Below are positions 27,134 through 35,731 of a stretch of DNA of 64,000 nt, piece after piece. This stretch comes from Rhodospirillaceae bacterium (GTDB lineage Bacteria > Pseudomonadota > Alphaproteobacteria > SP197). Positions within the stretch are counted from its first letter, which is position 1. Every line of letters begins with the position of its first letter. A program made the translations under genes and the position numbers. Below the pieces are notes generated by a model. That model saw only the letters and a program-made list of their open reading frames with translations, did not search any database and was not told where the DNA came from. The stretch covers positions 348,320 to 412,319 of the forward strand of contig PBNE01000002.1 in the NCBI GenBank assembly GCA_002722885.1, read 5' to 3'.

Positions 27134-27487
27134 CTAGTCGTAGCCGTGAATCTGGCGCCAGTTGACCGGATGCACGACGATCACGGCCTTGGCGTACTCG
27201 GCGCGGTAGATCATCCATGAGCCGTTGGGCAGCCAGATGCTGTCGCCCGGGGTCATGTTGAAGGTGCCGTCTTTGGTTTCCAGGTCGAGATGGCCTTCGA
27301 GGATGTAGATGTACTCGTCATAGAGGACAGTCCATTCCATCTCGCAGTTCTCGAAGGTGCCGATCGAGGCGCCGAATGTTTCACTCTCGTTGACCGAGAC
27401 ATCGCGCGCCACGGCGATCCTGCCAGGCGGTCCGTCGATCTGTTCCTCGACGCGGTCGGCGGGTTTGACATATCGGATACCGGACAT
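27134..27487 (-). CDS. Cupin-domain protein (EutQ-like)
   Basis: A 117-residue single-cupin protein; start ATG at 27487 with a strong AGGAGA site. The beta-barrel motif 1 is degenerate (WTVLYDEYIYILEGHLDLE, lacking the usual HxH pair, with Tyr-Asp-Glu-Tyr instead) and motif 2 is PGDSIWLPNGSWMIY (~83-97). This matches the EutQ-type cupins better than metal-binding ones. It sits directly downstream of two PhyH genes (16-base gap), in the same direction, so it may act on the same compound, for example as an isomerase or binding protein. Confidence 0.78.
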   Translation of the reverse strand: MSGIRYVKPADRVEEQIDGPPGRIAVARDVSVNESETFGASIGTFENCEMEWTVLYDEYIYILEGHLDLETKDGTFNMTPGDSIWLPNGSWMIYRAEYAKAVIVVHPVNWRQIHGYD

Positions 27488-27503
27488 GGTGCTGTCTCCT
27501 TTT

Positions 27504-28451
27504 TCAGGCTTCGATTTTAGGTTGGCGCGCCATGGAGTAAACCTGCTCTCCTCTACGCTTCGGTGTCGGGACGGCCTTGATGTCACCAAGCCGCAGAAGA
27601 TCGATCCCGGCAGACCGGTCGTCGAGCTCGGTGCGTGAGCGGGCAGGATGGCCGTCGTAGTCGGATTCGAACACGCGATGCGGATCGTCACCGTTGTGGA
27701 AGCCCAGATAGGGACCACCGAAGTCATAGCCGATCAGGCGGCGCAGGCGCTCAGGGTATTCGCGCGCAACCTCTGGCGGGTTGGCGAGGTACTGGTTTTC
27801 TTCCTGGCGCAGCCAGCTCAGGCTGTACTGCAGGGCAAGGCCAGTGCGCACCGTGTTGGACTCGTTCGCCCCGCCACCATGCCAGGTGCTGCCGAGATAG
27901 AGCAGCACGGAGCCAGCCGGCATCACCGCGTTCACCACCTCATCGACGAACGGCATGCGCTCATGCTCCCAGACGTGGCTGCCGGGCGCGAGCAGCGTAC
28001 CGCCGTTCTCGGCCGTGAAATCCGAGAGCGCCCACATGGCCGGCATGATCAGGGGCGGACTGGGGTGGGCAATAGGATAGATCGAACCGTCGCGGTGGAG
28101 CTGCTGGGCCTGGGCGCCGGGCTCCAGATGCATGACGCCGCTGAAGTTGAGCTGGTAGTTGCAGGCACTGGGCAGCAGCGTGGCATCACACAGCGCCATG
28201 ATGGTGGGGTGGATGGCGAGATCCCGGGCCGCGTGCGACCGCGCCAGGACACGGCCCAACCGCTTGGTGCGGGGACCGAGGAATTCGTCATGACCGAAGG
28301 GCGCGGCCTCGATGTCGGCGTCCAGCTCCGCGCGGGTCTGGGCGACAAGCTCATCGGCCAGATGTTCGATGATCAAATAACCCTGGTCCATAAGGAAGCC
28401 ATAGAGTGTGTCGATGGGTGTGTCAGGCGCATGGGCATTGCGTGTGACCAT
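27504..28451 (-). CDS. Phytanoyl-CoA dioxygenase (PhyH) family protein, copy A1
   Basis: A 315-residue Fe(II)/2-oxoglutarate dioxygenase. The facial triad is complete: His119-x-Asp121 in LHRDG and distal His191 in TWHGGGAN; Arg202 is placed to hold 2-oxoglutarate. A C-terminal WLRQEENQYL signature follows at ~213. It probably hydroxylates a small molecule in the cytoplasm; bacterial PhyH members include ectoine hydroxylase and natural-product tailoring enzymes, so the phytanoyl name should not be taken literally. It is the second of a run of minus-strand PhyH genes. Confidence 0.88.
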   Translation of the reverse strand: MVTRNAHAPDTPIDTLYGFLMDQGYLIIEHLADELVAQTRAELDADIEAAPFGHDEFLGPRTKRLGRVLARSHAARDLAIHPTIMALCDATLLPSACNYQLNFSGVMHLEPGAQAQQLHRDGSIYPIAHPSPPLIMPAMWALSDFTAENGGTLLAPGSHVWEHERMPFVDEVVNAVMPAGSVLLYLGSTWHGGGANESNTVRTGLALQYSLSWLRQEENQYLANPPEVAREYPERLRRLIGYDFGGPYLGFHNGDDPHRVFESDYDGHPARSRTELDDRSAGIDLLRLGDIKAVPTPKRRGEQVYSMARQPKIEA

Positions 28452-28463
28452 CGGAACCTCCTG

Positions 28464-29408
28464 TCAGTTCCTGTCCGCGACAGAGTCGTACCGGTTGGCT
28501 TCCTCAATCGTCGACTCCGGTGGCGTCGGCACGGCCTCGATATCACCCCAGCGGAACCGCTGCAGCTTCGATGCCGCCTCGTTCAGTTCCGGCGTGGAGT
28601 GGCAGCGCTCGCTCGACGGCGTGTATTCGATCAGGCGGTGCGGATCATCGCCATGAACAAAACCGCAGAACGGACCGCCGAACTCATACCCCACCAGCCG
28701 TGCCAGACGGTCGGGCAGGGTCCTAGCGAGGTCGGGCGGAACGCCAAGATGCAGGTTCTCCTCCTGGCGCAACCAGCCCAGGCTGTACTGCACGGAGATC
28801 CCGGTCCGCTTGTCGTTTGAGACATTGGAGCCACCACCGTGCACCACGCCTCCGAGGTAAACCAGCAGCGAGCCCGCAGGCATCTCCGCCTGGACAATCT
28901 CGTCTTCCCGGGCCTGTCGGCCGTGCTCCCAGAGGTGACTGCCGGGCACCACCTGAGTCCCACCGTTCGCCTTGGTGAAATCGGTGCCCGCCCACATGGT
29001 GGCCAGGATTGTCGGCGGTGAAGGATGACGGAAGGGATACATGTCGGCATCGCGATGCACGTGCTGGGCCTGGGCGCCGGGCTCCAGGTGCATAATGCCG
29101 GTGTAGTTGACCTGGTAGCGCACGCAGTTGGGCAGCAGGAAGCGGTCGCACAACGCCAACACCGTATCGTGGATGATGAGCTGGTGCGCGGCATCGGACT
29201 TGCCGACCAGGCCCTCGACGTTCTTGGCGTTCTCGCCGTGGAAGTTGCCGGGGCCGAACGGGGCCGACTCGATATGGTCGTCCAATTCGGCCTTGGCCCG
29301 GGCGATAAGGTCGGTCGCCAGGTTCTCGATCACCACACAGCCGTCGCTCGACACGATATCGAAGACGTCGTCCAATGAGGTTTCAGCATCGACGCGTCGC
29401 AGGTCCAT
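28464..29408 (-). CDS. Phytanoyl-CoA dioxygenase (PhyH) family protein, copy A2
   Basis: A 314-residue paralogue of A1. Iron ligands are His118 and Asp120 (VHRDA) and His190 (VVHGGGSN), with Arg201 as the likely 2-oxoglutarate ligand, then GWLRQEEN. I use the ATG at 29408, preceded by GGAAAGG; a plausible -10 box lies 22 bases upstream. The stop is 12 bases before the A1 start, so A2, A1 and the cupin form one transcript. It is divergent from the methyltransferase-like gene at 29536. Confidence 0.88.
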   Translation of the reverse strand: MDLRRVDAETSLDDVFDIVSSDGCVVIENLATDLIARAKAELDDHIESAPFGPGNFHGENAKNVEGLVGKSDAAHQLIIHDTVLALCDRFLLPNCVRYQVNYTGIMHLEPGAQAQHVHRDADMYPFRHPSPPTILATMWAGTDFTKANGGTQVVPGSHLWEHGRQAREDEIVQAEMPAGSLLVYLGGVVHGGGSNVSNDKRTGISVQYSLGWLRQEENLHLGVPPDLARTLPDRLARLVGYEFGGPFCGFVHGDDPHRLIEYTPSSERCHSTPELNEAASKLQRFRWGDIEAVPTPPESTIEEANRYDSVADRN

Positions 29409-29430
29409 GAGCTTACCTTTCCGCAAACAC

Positions 29431-29436
29431 ATTATA
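29431..29436 (-). promoter_or_regulatory. -10 promoter element (TATAAT) for the A2-A1-cupin operon
   Basis: TATAAT on the minus strand within AAACTATAATG, 22 bases before the A2 start codon. No good -35 box stands 17 bases upstream, so activation or another sigma-type contact may be needed. Confidence 0.4.
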
Positions 29437-29497
29437 GTTTATGACAAGCATCACCGGACACGCCATGGGCTATCTTCAACACGGGCAAGGATCAAAC

Positions 29498-29503
29498 TAT
29501 GAT
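29498..29503 (+). promoter_or_regulatory. -10 promoter element (TATGAT) for the methyltransferase-like gene, within a GATCA-N5-TGATC palindrome
   Basis: TATGAT lies 33 bases before the ATG at 29536, with a weak TTCAAC seventeen bases upstream. It sits inside the palindrome GATCAAACTATGATC (29490-29504), a possible operator. Confidence 0.35.
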
Positions 29504-29535
29504 CCCCGTCGTCTGCTCTTTGGGGAAGTCGGGCC

Positions 29536-30519
29536 ATGATTTTGCAGGAGAAGCTCGATTCGGGCGCGGTTATCGTGCTCGACGGGGCGACAGGAACCGA
29601 GATTGCGCGTCTGGGCGGCGAGATGAGCAGCGCCGCCTGGTGCGCCGTGGCGAACAAAACCCACCCCAACACCGTACGCCTGGTCCACGAAGAGTACCTG
29701 CGCGCCGGGGCCGACGTTATCACGGCCAACACCTTCGCCACCTGCCGCCATGTATTGGCGGGCGCGGGCCTCGCCGACGAGACCGTGGCGATCAACACAC
29801 GCGCCGTGGAGCTGGCACGCCAGGCACGCGACAATGTGGCTCCCAGCCGCCCGGTCGCGATCGCCGGTTCGATGTCGAACACGGTGGCCTGGATCGAAGG
29901 CTCCGTGTCCCCGGATCCGAAGTACTACCCGACACCCGAACAGGAAGCCGCGAATCAGCGCGAGATGGCCGATGCACTCGCCGAGGCCGGCGCCGACCTT
30001 CTGATCCTCGAGATGATGATGGATATCGAGCGCGCTTCGCTGGCACTGGAGGCCGCGCTGGCAACCGGCCTGCCGGTTTGGGTCGGCATCAGCGCCAGCC
30101 AGGCCGAAGACGGCTCGATGATCGGCTGGGACATCAGCCACGACGAACCCGACAACATCGCCGAGGGCTATGAGCCGCCAACACCGCTCCCGCTCGACGA
30201 GGTCATCACGTCGCTCAAGGCGATCGGCGGTGATGCCTTCGGCATCATGCACAGCTCCATGGAATCGACCTCGCCGGGACTCGATGTGTTGTTCCAAATC
30301 TGGGACGGGCCGGTCATGGCCTATCCCGAAACCCTACGCCGCGGTGTTAGTGTCGAACGGGGCTCGACCATCGGGCATGAAACCTTCGCCCAGGCCTGCC
30401 GCGGCTGGGTGGACTCGGGCGTACAGATCATCGGCGGCTGCTGCGGCACGACCATCGAACACATCCGCGCCATGGTGGATTCTCTCCCCGACGGTGTCGG
30501 TCCGCGTCGCACGGCATAG
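29536..30519 (+). CDS. Homocysteine S-methyltransferase family protein (copy 1)
   Basis: A 327-residue TIM-barrel protein of the BHMT/MetH-N family. The N-terminus VIVLDGATGTEIARLG (~15-30) and the C-terminal zinc pair Cys302-Cys303 in IIGGCCGTTIEH are typical. The third zinc ligand, normally Cys in G(V/I)NC, is replaced here: the strand reads GIMHS with His239. A methyl donor such as a betaine or a methylated sulfur compound would be used. It is divergent from the PhyH A2 gene. It has a paralogue at 40981-41937 with the same GIMHS change. Confidence 0.85.
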   Translation: MILQEKLDSGAVIVLDGATGTEIARLGGEMSSAAWCAVANKTHPNTVRLVHEEYLRAGADVITANTFATCRHVLAGAGLADETVAINTRAVELARQARDNVAPSRPVAIAGSMSNTVAWIEGSVSPDPKYYPTPEQEAANQREMADALAEAGADLLILEMMMDIERASLALEAALATGLPVWVGISASQAEDGSMIGWDISHDEPDNIAEGYEPPTPLPLDEVITSLKAIGGDAFGIMHSSMESTSPGLDVLFQIWDGPVMAYPETLRRGVSVERGSTIGHETFAQACRGWVDSGVQIIGGCCGTTIEHIRAMVDSLPDGVGPRRTA

Positions 30520-30815
30520 CAGGCTGATGAAAAACGAAACAACCGTTCGGGCGACGGTGTTTCGACGCTTTTTGCCCCTTGACCCTCATAGCCCGGCTTG
30601 ACCGGGCTATCCATCTTCCGACGCCACCAGTCCCTCTTCAGGTGATGAAATCACGTGAATTTTGGGGTCATCCAAGCCCATCCACAGACCCGGCGTTGAG
30701 CCTTTCGGGCGGACGATGGATTACCCCATCACGTGGGAGCATGACGGAATCCTGGCTATCGATCCCGCTCAAAGCTTCCGAAACCGTTTTTGAGCAGCCT
30801 GCGAGGCAAACCGCT
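30520..30815. other. Intergenic region with REP-like palindromes
   Basis: No gene is visible in these 296 bases. They contain the hairpin described next, a second possible short stem around CCCATCACGTGGG (about 30735), and sequence resembling the short palindromic intergenic repeats of alphaproteobacteria. The hairpin could also act as a bidirectional terminator between the convergent genes on either side. Confidence 0.5.
30588..30610. repeat. Perfect 9-bp inverted repeat (REP-like or bidirectional terminator)
   Basis: ATAGCCCGG, loop CTTGA, CCGGGCTAT. It lies 69 bases after the methyltransferase-like gene and before the end of the convergent PhyH A3. There is no poly-T run, so a REP element is more likely than a canonical terminator. 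Confidence 0.6.
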
Positions 30816-31754
30816 CTAGTTCCGGCCCTGGATCTTGTCCGCATCGAGCGAGACACGGCGACGAATGACCGGACGGGTGTCGCTCACCTTGAATCGATGG
30901 ATAGACGGGTCACGCTCGGCAAATGCCGGCGGTTCGAGCTCGCCGGGACCGTCTCCGGTGGTGCCGTTGAGCACATCGTTGGGGTGCTGGTGGCTGACCA
31001 TGCCGAGGTTGATGCCACCGAGATCGTAACCCAGAAGCTCCTGCAGCGGCTTGGCGAAGTCGCGCGCGATCTCGGGCGGGCAGGCCATGTACTGATTCTC
31101 CTCCTGCCGAAGCCAGCCAAGCGCATACTGCAGGGCGCAGCCGGTGCGCGGCCCGTTCGACTGGTTGGCACCGCCGCCGTGAAAGACGCTGCCGATGTAG
31201 AGCAGCATGGAGCCCGCGGGCATGATGGCCTGGACCACGTCATCTTCGGTGGGCAGGCGGTCGTCGTCCCACAGGTGGCTGCCCGGCACGAGCCAGGTCG
31301 CGCCGTTCTCGGCCGTGAAATCGTTGACCGCCCACATCGAGGCACAGATCAGCGGCGGTGCCGGATTCTGGAAGGGGTAGAGATTGGCGTCGCGATGGAC
31401 GACCTGGGCCTTCTCGCCCGGCAGCAGATGCATCACCCCCGTATAGTTGAGCTGGACACGCATGCAGTAGGGTCCCAGAACGGACTCGACGAGGTGCAGC
31501 AGGAGCGGATTCATCGCCATCGACCGCGCTTCTTCGCACCCAGCGATCAGGGACCCGAAACGGACGGTCCTGGCCCCCATGAACCCGCCATCGCCCGGTG
31601 GCATGGTGGCAATCCTGGGTTCCAGTTCAGCGCGCAACCGCTCCAGGCCAGCGGGATCAAGCATGTCCCGCACGATGATGTAGCCCTGCTCCTGGATCGA
31701 TGCCGCCATGGCATCGGGATCGGCATTGCGGGCATGGATGTTGAGATCAGTCAT
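30816..31754 (-). CDS. Phytanoyl-CoA dioxygenase (PhyH) family protein, copy A3
   Basis: A 312-residue paralogue with complete iron ligands His120, Asp122 (VHRDAN) and His192 (FHGGGAN), and the GWLRQEENQY signature. The N-terminal YIIVRDMLDPAGLERLRAEL helix-strand block (~25-44) is the typical PhyH opening. It starts 14 bases after the stop of A4 upstream, so A4 and A3 (and perhaps the broken copy before them) are co-transcribed. Confidence 0.88.
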   Translation of the reverse strand: MTDLNIHARNADPDAMAASIQEQGYIIVRDMLDPAGLERLRAELEPRIATMPPGDGGFMGARTVRFGSLIAGCEEARSMAMNPLLLHLVESVLGPYCMRVQLNYTGVMHLLPGEKAQVVHRDANLYPFQNPAPPLICASMWAVNDFTAENGATWLVPGSHLWDDDRLPTEDDVVQAIMPAGSMLLYIGSVFHGGGANQSNGPRTGCALQYALGWLRQEENQYMACPPEIARDFAKPLQELLGYDLGGINLGMVSHQHPNDVLNGTTGDGPGELEPPAFAERDPSIHRFKVSDTRPVIRRRVSLDADKIQGRN

Positions 31755-31768
31755 GGCGTCGCTCCCTT

Positions 31769-32701
31769 TCAGGGCCGGTCGAAGGGCGCCAGCACATTGT
31801 GGCGCGCCCGGCCGACCGCGTCCGTACGATCGACATGCAGGCGATGGATCGCGTTGTCGGCGGCCATCAGCTCCGGCGCACCCAGCGGTCGAGGGCCTTC
31901 CGGCGGTGTGCCATCAAGCACGTCACGCGGATGCTGGTGGTCGACAAAGCCGCTGTTCACGGTGGAGAGCTCGTAGCCCATGAGCGCCTTGAGTTCGGGC
32001 GAGAAGGTCCGGGCGATCTCCTGTGGCACGGCGAGATACTGGTTCTCCTCCTGGCGCAACCAGCCCAACGCATAGTGGAGCGCGATGCCGGTGCGGGGAC
32101 TGGCGGCCTTGTTCGCACCGCCGCCGTGGAACGACGCACCGATGTAGAACAGCACCGAGCCCGCCCGCATCTCGGTGGCGATGATCTCATGCTCCTCGGG
32201 TACGCGCTTGTCGTCCCATAGATGGCTGCCAGGGATGATTCGTGTTCCGCCGTTCTCCTTTGTGAAGTCCGAGATCGCCCACATCGTCGCCAGAAGAAGC
32301 GGCGGACACGGGTTCTGGATCGGGTAGAAGCCGCTGTCGCGATGCAGGGTCTGCGCCGTTTCGCCCGATTCCAGGTGCATCACACCGGTGTAGTTCAGGC
32401 GGAAGTTGGCACAGGACGGGCCCAGCAAGGCCGCCGCCACACCATGGGCCGTTGGATGCAGCACCATGTCACGCACCTTGGGCACACGCGCCAGGAGCGC
32501 ACCGAACCGCACGGTCTTGTGGCCGGTGAAATCGTCGGAGCCGCCAAGCCGCTCGGCGAAGTGCGGCTTCAGCTCGTCGCGCACCTGCTGCAACTCTGCG
32601 GGATCGAGCACATCGTGGACGATGGCGTAACTCTGCCGTTCAATCGAGGCAGTTATCTCCTCGACAGAGGCGGTGTTCGGGAATGTGTTGAGCGCAGTCA
32701 T
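31769..32701 (-). CDS. Phytanoyl-CoA dioxygenase (PhyH) family protein, copy A4
   Basis: A 310-residue paralogue, most like A3 over the whole length. Ligands: His120, Asp122 (LHRDSG) and His192 (FHGGGAN). The start is the ATG at 32701 with an AGGGAGA site seven bases before it; the frame extends to 32716. The start is 12 bases downstream of the stop of the broken copy A5. The substrate is unknown; the ~10 aligned positions before the HxD motif (LNYTGVMHLESGE) are shared by all A copies. Confidence 0.88.
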   Translation of the reverse strand: MTALNTFPNTASVEEITASIERQSYAIVHDVLDPAELQQVRDELKPHFAERLGGSDDFTGHKTVRFGALLARVPKVRDMVLHPTAHGVAAALLGPSCANFRLNYTGVMHLESGETAQTLHRDSGFYPIQNPCPPLLLATMWAISDFTKENGGTRIIPGSHLWDDKRVPEEHEIIATEMRAGSVLFYIGASFHGGGANKAASPRTGIALHYALGWLRQEENQYLAVPQEIARTFSPELKALMGYELSTVNSGFVDHQHPRDVLDGTPPEGPRPLGAPELMAADNAIHRLHVDRTDAVGRARHNVLAPFDRP

Positions 32702-32712
32702 GGTCGTCTCCC

Positions 32713-33459
32713 TCATTCGGTCAGCAGAACGCCGGGCGGCGACGGTACCGCCTCGACCTTCAGCCAGTGCACCCGTTCGCGGCAGGCGCGGTCAAGGCCG
32801 GGATCATTGCGCGAGCCGCCATCGCCGGCATAGTACTCGAGCAGTAGATGGGGGCTGCGACCATTGACCGCACCCACGAAGGGCGCACCGAAGTCATAAC
32901 CGATCAGGCGCTGGAGCTGATCCGGCTATTCCCGCGCCTTCTCCGGCGGCAGGGTCAGGAACTGGTTCTCCTGCTGGCGCAGCCAGCCCAGGGTGAAATT
33001 CAGCGCCACGGCGGTACGTTGTTCATCCGACGAGTTGGCGCCGCTGCCATGGATGATGTTGTGGGCATAGATGATCGCCGAGTCCGCAGGCATCTCCGCC
33101 GGTACGACCTCTGCGGCCTGGGGCTGGCGTTCCTCATCCCAGAGATGGCTGCCGGGCACGATGCGGGTGGCGCCGTTCTCGGCCGTGAAGTCGGTAACAG
33201 CCCAGAGCGACCCCTGCTGTGTGACGGGACCAGGATTGTGGAAGGGATAGAAGAACGCGTCCCGGTGCAACGCCTGGGCGGACTCGCTGGGCAGCAGGAT
33301 CGGGGGGATCGCCATCTGCCGTGTCGTGGGCGCGCGCATGAAAAAATTGTTGAGGCGTTTGGTTCTGGCACCGAGAAACTCGGATTCGCCTCCGGACTGT
33401 GCATTGAACTGCGGTGCGAGTTCGGTGCGCCGGGCATCGAACCGGGCCAATCCCGCCAT
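32713..33459 (-). pseudogene. Phytanoyl-CoA dioxygenase (PhyH) family, copy A5, broken
   Basis: One minus-strand frame holds recognisable PhyH sequence from 33459 to the TGA at 32713, interrupted by TAG at 32926-32928 within KARE-stop-PDQLQRLIGYDFG; after the stop the C-terminus (to VEAVPSPPGVLLTE) is still in frame. Two further defects: the first ~35 residues of the family are absent, and about 20 residues preceding the HxD motif are deleted (MAIPPI joins LLPSESAQ directly). The iron-ligand motifs LHRDAF and IIHGSGAN remain. Three lesions mean it is very probably non-functional. Confidence 0.82.
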
Positions 33460-33561
33460 GCCAAACCTCCTGACAACTCAGCTGATCCTAACGCCGCCGG
33501 TCCTGCCGTGCATAGCCTGCCAGTCGGCGCTATCGTGACAACAGGATTGGGAGGCCAGACC

Positions 33562-34299
33562 ATGACCAGCGACACCCTGCTTTATGACTCGAGCGACCAC
33601 ATCGCCACGATCACGCTGAACCGGCCGGACAAACTGAACGCGCTGAACCACGAGTTGGGCGATGCCCTACGCCAGGCCTGGATCGATTTCGAGGCCAGTG
33701 ACGACCGTGTCGCCATCCTCACAGGCAACGGCCGCGCCTTCACGGCAGGCGCCGATCTTTCCGGCGGTGGTGAGATGTGGGCGATCACGCCCGGCATCGG
33801 TGTGAAGCTCACCAAGCCGGTCATCGCGGCGGTCAACGGACTCACCGTGGGGGGCGGCCTCTGTCTCGTGCAGATGGCCGATATGGCCGTGGCGGCAGAG
33901 AGCGCGTGGATCAGTTATCCCGAGGCCAAGATCGGCTTCACAGGCGGGATCATCGCCTCGCTCGTCTCGCGCATGCCGCACAAGGCGGCGATGGAACTGC
34001 TGATGACCGGCGAACCGATGAGCGCCCAGCGCGCTTATGAGCTCGGCTTCTTCAACAAGGTCGTGCCCGACGATGCCCTGATGGACGAGACCCGAGCCCT
34101 GGCGCTGAAGGTCGCGGAGAACGCCCCGCTCGTGGTCACCGCGCTGAAGCAACTTGCGGACGAGGTCATGCCCAAGGGCCCGATGGAGGGCGCCGGATGG
34201 GCGCGGCGCCTGGTCGAAGCCACCTTCGCCAGCGACGACCTTCAGGAGGGTCTCGCCGCCTTCAAGGACAAGCACACCCCTACCTTCAAGGGCAGTTGA
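33562..34299 (+). CDS. Enoyl-CoA hydratase/isomerase family protein
   Basis: A 245-residue crotonase-fold protein. The oxyanion-hole blocks are present: AFTAGADLSGGGE (~58-70) and NGLTVGGGLCLVQMADMAVAAE (~93-114 in parts); position ~117 has the conserved SYPEAKIGF segment. Start ATG at 33562 preceded by GGGAGG. It could hydrate an unsaturated acyl-CoA from catabolism of the compounds handled by the neighbouring oxygenases. It is divergent from the broken PhyH gene. The catalytic Glu of true hydratases is not clearly identifiable, so isomerase or hydrolase activity is possible. Confidence 0.88.
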   Translation: MTSDTLLYDSSDHIATITLNRPDKLNALNHELGDALRQAWIDFEASDDRVAILTGNGRAFTAGADLSGGGEMWAITPGIGVKLTKPVIAAVNGLTVGGGLCLVQMADMAVAAESAWISYPEAKIGFTGGIIASLVSRMPHKAAMELLMTGEPMSAQRAYELGFFNKVVPDDALMDETRALALKVAENAPLVVTALKQLADEVMPKGPMEGAGWARRLVEATFASDDLQEGLAAFKDKHTPTFKGS

Positions 34300-34528
34300 A
34301 CAGCGCGAAGAGCGCGGCGGCGTCACGGCGCAGTGTGGCCGCGTGGGTCTCGAAAATCATCGTGTCGTCGGTGACCAGTTCGATGAAGCGCGCGCGCCAG
34401 TGGTTGCAGAGAATGTCGCCGATGGCATCAGTCTGAACGGTTTCGGGCAGGCGGTCGGCGACGACGGACTGGGCTGCGTCACCCAGCAGGTTCCCGCGGG
34501 CGAACCCGCCTGATCCACCCGAGCTGCG
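34286..34528 (-). other. Unidentified reading-frame remnant
   Basis: Immediately after the TAA of the TauD-family gene, and in the same frame, an open stretch of ~75 codons continues to a TGA at 34286. It reads NLLGDAAQSVVADRLPETV, then a helical WRARFIELVTDD and LRRDAAALFALFNCP. Its codon use looks coding, but there is no start codon and I recognise no family. It may be the C-terminal scrap of a lost gene. Confidence 0.3.
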
Positions 34529-35572
34529 TTACTCCACGGCCTGGCGGTTCGGGTCGAACACCGTTTCAGTGCGGCCGTCAACGAACATCCCGTCGTCGCC
34601 GTAGTAACGGCGCTGGTTGTCGACCAGCGGGCGTGACGGCTGGGCCTTGAGCCAGAGGCGCAGCAGCATGCGGCGCTTCTCAAGCTCCTCCCAGTCGACG
34701 AAAGCGGTACGTGAGTGCAGCATCGTGTAGTTGTTGATGAAGCTGGCCCAGCCCGGCTCCAAACGGAAACGGAACTGGATGTCGTCACGTTCGGCGATGT
34801 CGCCGAACAGGGTCAGCGCCTCGGCCTGTTCATCGGTCAGTGCGACGCCGGTTTCCTCGCAGGCCATGTGAATGAACTCGCGCAGGAAGATGCAGGAGAG
34901 GTAACCGTCGTGCCGGCCGAAAACGGGCACGGGATAGCTCGTGACAGCGCCCTGGTCGGGCGGCTGCTCGCCGAACCAGTGATAGGTGTAGCCTTGGAAC
35001 AACGGCTTGAGCAGATCGGGCCGCGTGGCCGCAATCTCGTTGTAGATCGCCATCGAGCTCGCCAGCCGGCTTTCACCGCCCGACTTCGCCTGCCGGATGC
35101 AGAGCAGGCCTACGATGTCATCGGAATCGGTGTGGAGGTTGAGTTCCTTGGAGCTGCGATAGCCGCGCTCCTGGGTGCCGGGTTTGGAGACGTCGGTGAC
35201 ATATCCCAGCCTGTCGCCCATCGGGCTCTGACTCACGCCCCGACCGAAATAGGTGCCAAGCGCCCAGTAGGCCAAGCCAAGTTCCTCATCGGTCATCTCG
35301 TCGATCGGCCAGCCGCGCACCAGCAAGAGGCCGCGGCCTTCCATCAACTCGTGGCGTAGGTCCTTGAGTTCGGCCTCGATCTCAGGCATCGCGGTTTCGG
35401 CGTCGGTCAGATCCTGGATCCCGCGTCCGGCCGCATAAGCACGAGCGACAACAGCGCGCAGCGCATCGAGGTGACGTTCGTCCAGATCGAAGGCGACATC
35501 GTCGGGCCCGGCAAAGTCACTGCCCTTCCAGGCGCTGGGATGATCGATGATCTCGGAAAACACGTCCGTCAT
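34529..35572 (-). CDS. TauD/TfdA-family Fe(II)/2-oxoglutarate dioxygenase (copy 1)
   Basis: A 347-residue protein; start ATG at 35572 with GAGGA upstream, while the frame is open to 35713. Iron ligands: His147 and Asp149 in NLHTDSDD and distal His286 in TMLHSRTAF, followed by the Arg of RMLLRLWL. Enzymes of this family hydroxylate taurine, 2,4-D, gamma-butyrobetaine and similar acids, releasing sulfite or a leaving group. It is related to the gene at 37231-38244 (both share the YxxKELNxHTD block), suggesting a duplicated function. Confidence 0.9.
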   Translation of the reverse strand: MTDVFSEIIDHPSAWKGSDFAGPDDVAFDLDERHLDALRAVVARAYAAGRGIQDLTDAETAMPEIEAELKDLRHELMEGRGLLLVRGWPIDEMTDEELGLAYWALGTYFGRGVSQSPMGDRLGYVTDVSKPGTQERGYRSSKELNLHTDSDDIVGLLCIRQAKSGGESRLASSMAIYNEIAATRPDLLKPLFQGYTYHWFGEQPPDQGAVTSYPVPVFGRHDGYLSCIFLREFIHMACEETGVALTDEQAEALTLFGDIAERDDIQFRFRLEPGWASFINNYTMLHSRTAFVDWEELEKRRMLLRLWLKAQPSRPLVDNQRRYYGDDGMFVDGRTETVFDPNRQAVE

Positions 35573-35731
35573 GTCATTGTCCTCATGTCCGTACCACGGC
35601 GCTCTTCCCCGACAGTTCATGGTGAATCGGCGATGTTTGCAAGGGGCGAACCACTGCAGCATCAGTCGGTGGTTTGACTGGATGTTCACGAAGCTTTCAG
35701 AGTTCGCAACCAATTTGCTGTGGAGGCAGCC
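35573..35731. promoter_or_regulatory. Divergent intergenic region between TauD-like and FG-GAP genes
   Basis: This 159-base gap separates the minus-strand dioxygenase from the plus-strand FG-GAP lipoprotein and should hold both promoters. It is less GC-rich than the flanking genes. I see no confident -35/-10 pair. Confidence 0.3.

Noticed and set aside
30579-31976. Plus-strand open frame of 465 codons over two PhyH genes
   Set aside because: Antisense shadow of PhyH A3 and A4, a common effect in GC-rich codon usage; the minus-strand proteins carry all iron ligands.
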